DNA from: Ceratorhiza oryzae-sativae
Lineage: Eukaryota > Basidiomycota > Agaricomycetes > Cantharellales > Ceratobasidiaceae
Direction of reading: 5' to 3'
Assembly: GCA_030998015.1 (NCBI GenBank)
Contig: JARWMV010000235.1
Location: forward strand, 1,708,585-1,772,584
Length of the DNA stretch: 64,000 bases
Made by a program: the position numbers and the translations under genes. The notes beneath the pieces are model-generated. The model was given only the letters and a program-made list of their open reading frames with translations, had not been told where the DNA came from and did not search any database. Positions 57,378-64,000 of the stretch are shown in pieces (position 1 is the first letter of the stretch; every line of letters starts with the position of its first letter).

Positions 57378-57695
57378 ATGTTCACGTTTGTCTTGGACTA
57401 CCTTTGGACCGCCCTCACCAAACTTCCTCCTGCTATTCCCGACCGTCCGACTCTCGATGTTCGTCCTTTTTTTCCATCAGATGCCGGCATGGAGACAACG
57501 GAGAGCATCGATGATGCTGTCCACTTTGAATTCGAGCACATGTTTGGTCCCAAAGTTCACATGTTGACTTTGCCCAAAGCCGGACTGGTGGTTGTCCAGA
57601 GCTGGAAGTTGGCCTCTCAGATGAAGAGCCTGTTGGACCAAAAAGCGATCTTGACGAATTTGATGGGTCGACGAAGATGGTTTCCGAAAGGATAG
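57378..57695 (+). CDS. Hypothetical 105-residue protein
   Basis: Open frame from ATG 57378-57380 to TAG at 57693-57695: MFTFVLDYLWTALTKLPPAIP, then acidic METTESIDDAVHFEFEHMFG, then VHMLTLPKAGLVVVQSW and a basic end GRRRWFPKG. The hydrophobic N terminus might be a short membrane or signal segment. A longer upstream start at 57303 is possible, with an intron acceptor-like TTATTTCAG at 57341-57349 between. No family recognised. It sits in the CpG-normal cluster between the H3 mimic and gene B. Confidence 0.45.
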   Translation: MFTFVLDYLWTALTKLPPAIPDRPTLDVRPFFPSDAGMETTESIDDAVHFEFEHMFGPKVHMLTLPKAGLVVVQSWKLASQMKSLLDQKAILTNLMGRRRWFPKG

Positions 57696-58054
57696 GTGAC
57701 AAGCCGACAGAGCAGAACCGGTATTTCATGTAGGGCAATGACACAGCCTGTTAACAAAACGTTATTACATGGATTTGCTGTGAATTAAATATTTTGACAG
57801 CCAATTATGGAAGTACTAAGTAATGTTGACAGTCGGTCACTAACTCGGCCATTTCAGTGCTTCAAGTTAAAACAACGCAAAAAGGTCAGAGTGAGTTCTT
57901 TACGGAACAACAATGGTTTTGGCTGCTGACGCAATTTATGCATATGTTTTAGAGATCATCCAACAACTATGGGAAATATTTACATGCTTATATTGATATA
58001 AATCGAGAAATCACTTTGTACACATGGAACATCACAATCGATTCAGGCGTGGTT

Positions 58055-59723
58055 CAGTTCAACCCCAGTTGCGCCACACTGTCTTGCGCTTCGGCAAGTC
58101 GCCCTGCCAACGTCCACGGACCTTCGTGTCTGGGGCGTTCCTCCTTGGCCTGGGGCGGCTGGAATGACTATAAGTATGGCCCTTGCAATTGGATTAGTGA
58201 CATAAAAAAACTTACAGTAACCCTGTACTCGCACATTGTTCGCCGATTGAACTTCAGGTTTCCCTCCGCGTCGATTGGCACTATCACCATCTGAGTGCCA
58301 TGGCGCCAAAAAGGCACAAGTCCCGCTGTATAAACAGCAAGGTGCAGCTGGTGACCGCAACATGAAGTGGCGAAAAAATAGAAAGCCTCCCCAAAACTGG
58401 GGGTTGTCTTCCTATATTTACTGACCCACCTGGACTCTTTCCCTGTGGTCCACGTGCAGTTACACACTGATACTGGCAGTGGTAAGCGAATACCCCATGG
58501 GCGCCGAACCTCTGGAGCATGGACCCATTGTTCGCAAGACATGCAATCGAGCCGTGTTGTCCGGTGAAAGACGATGAGATCGGTGTGCTCTCGTGCTCGG
58601 TTATCCCTCAGCCACGCACGTTTCAAGCAGCTTAGAGGCGGGAGTTGCAGATAATGGGTTTGAATCACCCAGTCGGTTAAGAAGGAGGTCACATCTGGAG
58701 GATAGACCGCTACCGCTGCAGGAGCTATAAACAGGTCCCATGACGTACTGCCCATGGTCATTCAGGATATGCACTCATTGAGATTTCAGCAATACTCACC
58801 TGGAGAAATGATCCAAGATATTCTTGCGTTCCTCCGGCTGCTTCAGGTTGGTACCGCAGGAGACCATGACAGCGACGCTTTGTTTGGCTGCTTGGGCCAA
58901 ATCCCCTACCCGGCCCAGAACCTCACGGAAGAACTCTTGGACCTCTGTTCTTGCTCCCTCGCCTTCGGTTGTAAACCAATAGCCACCTTGCGGATCACTT
59001 TCCGTCAAGATGATTGCCCACAGGTTGAAGCTGCTACGTGCTTGGCTGGGATACGGCAAATTTAAGTGATAATCTATCTAGGGCGAATTGGAAGCACAAA
59101 CCTCATGAATGCTTCATACTCGTGTCGCATGTTGGTCGTAACCGATTGTACTATTACTTGAACCTGAAGAATCATTCTAAATTCTTATGAACAGAGTTCG
59201 GCCCCTAGACTTACCTCCAGCTCAAGCACCCGAATAGACGCACCAATCCTGTCGGCAGCCACGCGAGCCAGCTTCTCCATCGCGTCCAGATAAAATATTA
59301 CCACAAGCAGGTCCGGTTGTGTGGTTCCCCGAACCACTCGCCGAGCCCGTTGTGTGTAATTGAGTATATTGTACTATACTCACGTTGAGCGGCCTGCCAA
59401 CAGGTTTCGTCCGACATACCTTTGGCGGATTGTTCGAACTTCGCTTGCCAAGACATGTCGGGCACGAGAAGCTGAATCGCGCAACGTTGGTACCATGAGG
59501 AAGGCTCACACATGCATGCTCGTTAGGTTGTTCGTTCTGCTGGGCTTGTATCGAATGTCAGTGATGGTCGCATGTCCTCGTCAAACGTACCATTGGCAAT
59601 TTCCACCCGGTAGCAGTACGATGAACCACAACTATCGCAGTCCAGTAACTGACCGCCATCTCCGCACATCGCACAGTACTGCGCGAGATAATCAATGGAA
59701 CACCCCATGTTAGATGAATTCAT
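58055..59723 (-). CDS. Gene B: PHD-like finger plus the shared C-terminal region
   Basis: Complete-looking multi-exon gene, ATG at 59721-59723, stop at 58055-58057. Residues about 17-38 form a PHD-like finger: YCAMCGDGGQLLDCDSCGSSYCYR, then EHAC and FSCPTC after the first intron, the C4-H-C3 order used by PHD domains to read the H3 tail. Then VVRGTTQPDLLVVIFYLDAMEKLARVA (about 59320), SSFNLWAIILTESDPQGGYWF (about 59020), QSVAVMVSCGTNLKQPEERKNIL (about 58860), PPDVTSFLTDWVIQTHYLQLPPL, HTDLIVFHRTTRLDC, RRPWGIRLPLPVSVCNC and a terminal exon PPQAKEERPRHEGPWTLAGR. The same blocks occur in A and C. It carries no sirtuin domain. Likely nuclear. It shares a promoter region with gene C, divergently. 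Confidence 0.75.
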
Positions 59724-60126
59724 AAGTTCTAGGAACCTGCACTCACTGTGTCGTGTTGCAATGTTTCGTCACAAACAATCAGTCGGACGTCTACTCACAG
59801 CAATGAAAAGCTGATGAGCCTTTATTTCAGATTAGGGAGTAATATTGATTTGCTCACGTCTGGGCTTTTCGTGTGAGGAACTCATTGGTTGAAGAAGGTG
59901 GATGTTGCAAGGCTGGTGATGAAAGTGGCCAGGGCACGTGCTGTATCATGTTTCACTGTGGCGCAAAAATGTCTACGTAATAGAAAAAACGCACGCCTTG
60001 TTGTCACCTGGTCGACCCTGATTCAGACTATTGTCCACCATCGCACCACCGACCTGACACCCTACTTTTGCCCTCTCCCCACCTTGCTCAGTATTTTTTA
60101 TACATCCAAGCTGAGACACTGCCAAA
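59724..60126. promoter_or_regulatory. Divergent promoter region between genes B and C
   Basis: About 400 bp between the two start codons, with CACGTG at 59935-59940. A TATA-like TATTTTTTATACATCC lies at about 60091, some 30 bases upstream of the gene C start. No other gene seen. Confidence 0.4.
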
Positions 60127-62640
60127 ATGCTTCAGATCCACACTTTCGAATACAGTGGAACTCACAGCTACGAAGACCTCCAGTGGGGATTGAGTGGCTG
60201 CCGTCGCATTGTGTTCATGTACGGACCAGGGGTTTTATCTGGAACCGCTATCAAGGTAAATAAATACCTTTTATTGTTGTTGGCCTCTATGGTTGAGTTT
60301 TTGTTGCAGCCGCTTCATGGACAAAATGGTCTTTGGGAGGAGAGTAAGAGTATTGGCGGCACAAGACCACAACGAGTGCTTACAAAGGAGAACGTGCGAA
60401 CTGGCGCACAAGAAAAAAACGGGCACGTCAACTGTTTGCTTGCACAAAACCGGCAGGCGGCGCGTTCATCGGGGCCGACAAATTTCCACAAATTGCTGGC
60501 CTATATGTCCGAACATGATTTACTGGATACCTCCTATACGACAAACATCGAAGGTCTTGAAGCTAGACTATTACCCGCGGTCTTCGAGGAAAACACATCC
60601 CCGCGTATCGTTCAGGTTTTGGGATCAAACCGGTATGTTCGTTGCGAGCAATGCGACTCAAGGTTCGAGGCAGACGAGTTCGAGTCCTCTTTCCTTGCCT
60701 CGGCGGCGTGCGGTACAGACGTGTAAAAACTGCGGTGTGTCCTTTTTGTTCCATTCATTGATTGACGTGCCGACATCATCCTCAGCCCACACGTCGAAAC
60801 GCCGATCCACGCGAGCAATATCTCTCCTGCGTCCATCGGTTTGCATGAGCAACGAGCCGCCCCCAGTCGACGTCTTCAAGCCAATTTGCGAAAACGCGGA
60901 TGCGCTACTGGTAGTTGGGGTACCGTGCACAGAGCCCATGGTAGAGGACATGGTGAAGGAACTGACTCACCTGGTACGGCTTCAAGGCCGCCGGGTGATC
61001 TATATCGGCTTGGAGGCGTTGCCCAAGTCTACCTGGAACAACTTGATCGACGTGCATGTCAAGGTTGACCCCAGGATTGGGCAAGGAGGTATTTGCATAG
61101 CCTGCAAACCGGGCTACCCGGCGCTCGAACTGGCCCTGACATCTTAGAGTCGGTGAGTTGGTATTGGCGAAGACGATTCACTTACTAACATCCCGCGCAG
61201 TTTTTCGTCCCTGCACCTCAGCCAGTGGAGTATGGTGACGAAGTGGCCTCTTTCATTGCTAGCGGTTCCATGAATGACTGCAGTCTTTGCGGCCAGGCTG
61301 CAAGTAGTGATGTTGTTTTCCCCTGTCGTGTTTGTCATACTCCGTACTGCATGCAGGGCCCAGAGGAGACGGAGGATAAATGTTGCGTGCACCTCCTGGC
61401 GCAGTCTCCGCTGCGTTTCGCCAACATGCTCGATCTAGATAGTGTGATTCAGGAGTTCATTTGCCCGGCGTGCTTCATCCGGGGGCCAGCTAACCCGTAT
61501 CCGGTGCGTGCCTCTGCATCTTTGGATTCATAGCGCTCATAAACTCCGCCTCAGCATTTCATCCTAGCCCCTAATATTCGTATACCCGAACCCATCAACG
61601 CCCCAAAACTGCTCCTCGTTGTTTTCTATATCACAGAGTTCCGCTATATTGCTAATCAGATTTCTATTGCGATTGCAAGTAGCTGGAATGAACGTGGATG
61701 GCAGGTGAGACAGGCCGTACTAATGGGATATTCACTCATTGACTCATCTCTACAGTGCCGCACTGCGCCAATTAGCTTGGACGATTTAGCTCATAGCCAT
61801 CCTGTCGAATTGTGGAACAAGAAAAGGTATGCTTCCAAATCTGTTCCGCAAGACAATGATAGCTTATATTATCCACAGCCCCTGGCCTTACCGATCATTC
61901 AGGGTGTTCGCCATATACCTGACGCACGCACTTCACACGACAATGACACTCCAAACGAGTGGCGTGCATTCTGAGCCTGTGGATAATGTTAGTGAATCTT
62001 ATGCTCTCACTGCCTTGAATTCAATGGACTCTTACTCGGATCGTCTTCAGTTCTTCGACCTTACAGTGAAGGCGATGGAGCCGGCTCTGGATCACGCCGC
62101 CTCGTTTGATGCTGCTCTGCTATGTTGTGGCCATCTGTTTCGCTCCCCCGAACAGGTCGCGCTGCTTCAACTCTTCATCTCTAGGTAAGAATTTCCTGTA
62201 TGCGCATTGTGAGCTCATGATATCAAACTATCGTTTTTGACAGGCAACGACAGTTCAGTCACGCTGTCGGGTTCGTCAACACAAAGCTAACCCCCAGTGT
62301 GTTGACGAATCTCCTTTCTTCAGTTGTGGTTGGCAGTCTGGGTTATGAGCAGGACTTCAGTTCTTGCTTGGTGGACACATGGATGCGAGACAAGTCTGCC
62401 TCCGCCGCTTCGGATTTGATCTTGTTCTCCTCGGATATGGAACCAATGGTCTACAAGTTCGCACCTTTCCTGACAAGACCGCTTGGGCGGCCACTCCCCA
62501 GCCTTTTGCATGTCTGCCGTTGTGAGAATGTCAAACCAGGCAACGCTGAGAAGGAGAAGAAGTGGGCAGTTAAGGTGCACTTCTCTGGAGGGGAGGACAA
62601 TCAGGTTGGTGGTACCTCTCTCAATACAATTTATTCATGA
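60127..62640 (+). CDS. Gene C: degenerate sirtuin, PHD-like finger and shared C-terminal region, 3' end doubtful
   Basis: ATG at 60127. Exon 1 (60127-60255) gives CRRIVFMYGPGVLSGTAIK, aligned to gene A VVCGAGISTSVGIK. Exon 2 from 60310 starts PLHGQNGLW where A has DFRSKNGLY. YTTNIEGLE replaces YTQNFDGLQ, and RIVQVLGSNRYVRCEQC has Leu at the catalytic His of A (FELHGS). ADALLVVGVPCTEP replaces the GTS motif. So it is a likely pseudoenzyme. The frame shifts between 60650 and 60730, unresolved. A PHD-like finger follows (61260-61480: CSLCGQAASSDVVFPCRVCHTPYC, FICPACF), then APKLLLVVFYITEFRYIA, RSFRVFAIYLTHALHTTM, FDAALLCCGHLFRSPEQV, and SASAASDLILFSS...RPLGRPLPSLLHVCRC. It ends near 62605, where repeat DNA begins, so the C terminus may be cut. 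Confidence 0.7.
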
Positions 62641-62849
62641 TTCAACTGATGCACCTCAATCTGGTAAGCAGGAACGCTCACGGGCCAAAGCCCTGGGGTT
62701 ATTTAGACAAAGTAGGGAGAGGTAGGGAGGACTCAGGTAGGTTGGGAGGAGTAGGAATATTGACCATGGTGCAAGGGTAGGGATGGCATTCAGGGCAAAA
62801 TTCTATGAAGCCTATTCTAAACTAACCAGTGCTAGGTTAGGATGACTTG

Positions 62850-64000
62850 GAACAGCACTGGAACTAAATGAGAATAAAGTTGCAAGGCATCTCAAAGCAT
62901 CAACCAGTGGCAGACAGTGTATGACATTGATGGGAGTCATAGAGTTGAATTGGAGATAGAGCAATAACACCCTCCTTAACCCAACTTGGTGACAACTGCC
63001 TGTTCCTGGGGTATTTGGGAAAACATCTATGCTAGGCATAAGGAAGATTAATATAAGACCTAATAATAAGTAATCCTATCTACTGCTTGAGTGCACCAGC
63101 AGTGGCAAACTGTGTATGACACTAGGAAGCCAACTACATTTGAATTTGAAATAACAGATTAAGCACCCTCCCTAACCTGACTTGAGAGTGCTGGCAAAGT
63201 CACATGTAGGATCTTGAGCCAATGGCAAACACATTATCCATAACGCTAACTTAGAAATTATTTCCAGTGTGGCAACAGTGTCAGACCAGGTATGACATTG
63301 GGGGGAAGTGCTGGAGTGAATTTTAAAATAGAAAATTAAGCACCCTCCCTAACCTGACTGCCTCTTACACAAAGATATCCATGAATACATAACCAATACC
63401 TAAAAATAGAATATCCATGACCTTATGTTGGAAATTAGCATTCTCAACTCTAACACAGCAGCAGGTGGCAGACTGAGTATGACATTGTGGGATGTGCTCA
63501 AGTGAAATTTGCAATGGAGAATTTGAAGCCCTCCCTGACCTAACTTGGTGACAACTGCCTGTTGCATGGGGGATTTGGGAACACATCAATGCAAGGGATA
63601 AGAATGAGTAATATAAGACCAGACAATGAGTAATCCTATCCACAGCTTGAGTGCACCAGTAGTGGCAGACTGGGTATGACATTGGGAAGCATATGGTGCT
63701 TGAATTTGAAATAGCACATTAAGCGCCCTCCCTAACCTGACTTGAGGGTACTGGCAAAGCCATCTGTAGAAACCCCAATGCTTTGTTTTGGAAATTGGCA
63801 TCCCCAACTCCAACATGGCAGTAGGTGGCAGACCAAGTACGACATTGGGGGAGAGTGCTGGAGTGAAATTTAAAATAGAAAATTAAGTGCCCTCCTTAAC
63901 CTGACTTGGTGACAACTACCTGCTGCATGAGCAGACTTGGGCATCATCAATTAAATTCATAGGTAAGATTCATACAAGACAAAGGACAGTGGCAGACTGG
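62850..64000. repeat. Roughly 185-bp satellite array, running off the window
   Basis: Repeated cores GTGGCAGAC(T/C)...TATGACATTGG and AAGC(A/G)CCCTCCCTAACCTGACTTG recur with CCCTCC at about 62969, 63166, 63343, 63528, 63726 and 63890 (spacing 164-200). Alternating follow-on phrases (GGTGACAACTGCCTG; GAGGGTACTGGCAAAG; TGCCTCTTACAC) suggest a partly preserved higher-order unit of two to three monomers. CpG is rare. The array continues past 64000. The short antisense open frames inside it are not genes. Confidence 0.8.

Noticed and set aside
60650..60730. A normal intron to explain the frame change in gene C
   Set aside because: GT-AG candidates in this stretch do not join the two frames in phase; left as an unresolved shift or error.

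Overview
The window looks like nuclear DNA of a filamentous basidiomycete, probably an Agaricomycete. Protein genes are broken by many short GT-AG introns of about 50-80 bases. The transposon families are fungal: Tnp2-like, Ty1/Copia, hAT, Tc1/mariner, OrsD-RecQ helicase genes and endonuclease-less Penelope-type reverse transcriptases. Old elements are almost free of CpG, as expected of a genome that methylates repeats and loses CpG by deamination. I do not assign a species.

Layout. 1-9.9 kb is a nested insertion: a decayed Tnp2-like transposase gene is split by a complete but dead Copia element (825-7169, TSD GGTTG), which is itself split by a 1.3-kb solo LTR (3019-4326, TSD AAAGG). A second copy of that LTR lies at 9936-11244. 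11.2-26.6 kb holds CpG-poor coding relics: unrecognised ORFs, an OrsD-RecQ-like helicase (+), and a SNF2-like helicase (-). Two of these relics are interrupted by hAT-type foldback MITEs with 8-bp TSDs. A younger, CpG-containing Tc1/mariner element (26644-27912) follows. 28-35 kb has unrecognised relics and a hAT transposase remnant. 35.1-36.8 kb has a Penelope-type reverse transcriptase.

37-47 kb is repeat-rich and has a subtelomeric flavour: a CCTAA-rich minisatellite, a dispersed GC-hairpin/CACGTG repeat family, a small intact gene, a second OrsD-RecQ-like gene cut off where its helicase domain starts, and a six-unit array in which each unit carries a GC palindrome or its degraded form plus GTCACGTGA(C/T). 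A LINE RNase H fragment lies at 48 kb.

49.0-62.6 kb is a CpG-normal island of spliced genes and is the most interesting part. Gene A (-) has a sirtuin domain with its catalytic residues. Gene B (-) has a PHD-like finger. Gene C (+) has a catalytically degenerate sirtuin domain plus a PHD-like finger. All three share the same uncharacterised C-terminal region. Between them lie a 79-residue protein whose first 19 residues copy the histone H3 tail (MPRTKQTNRKRTGGKAPMK) and a larger protein with a more diverged H3-tail-like start. Most of these start codons have a CACGTG box nearby upstream. A deacetylase-type enzyme, a pseudo-deacetylase, histone-tail reader fingers and histone-tail mimics in 14 kb suggest a chromatin-mimicry or chromatin-control module; this is inference from sequence only. 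The window ends in a roughly 185-bp satellite that abuts, and may truncate, gene C.
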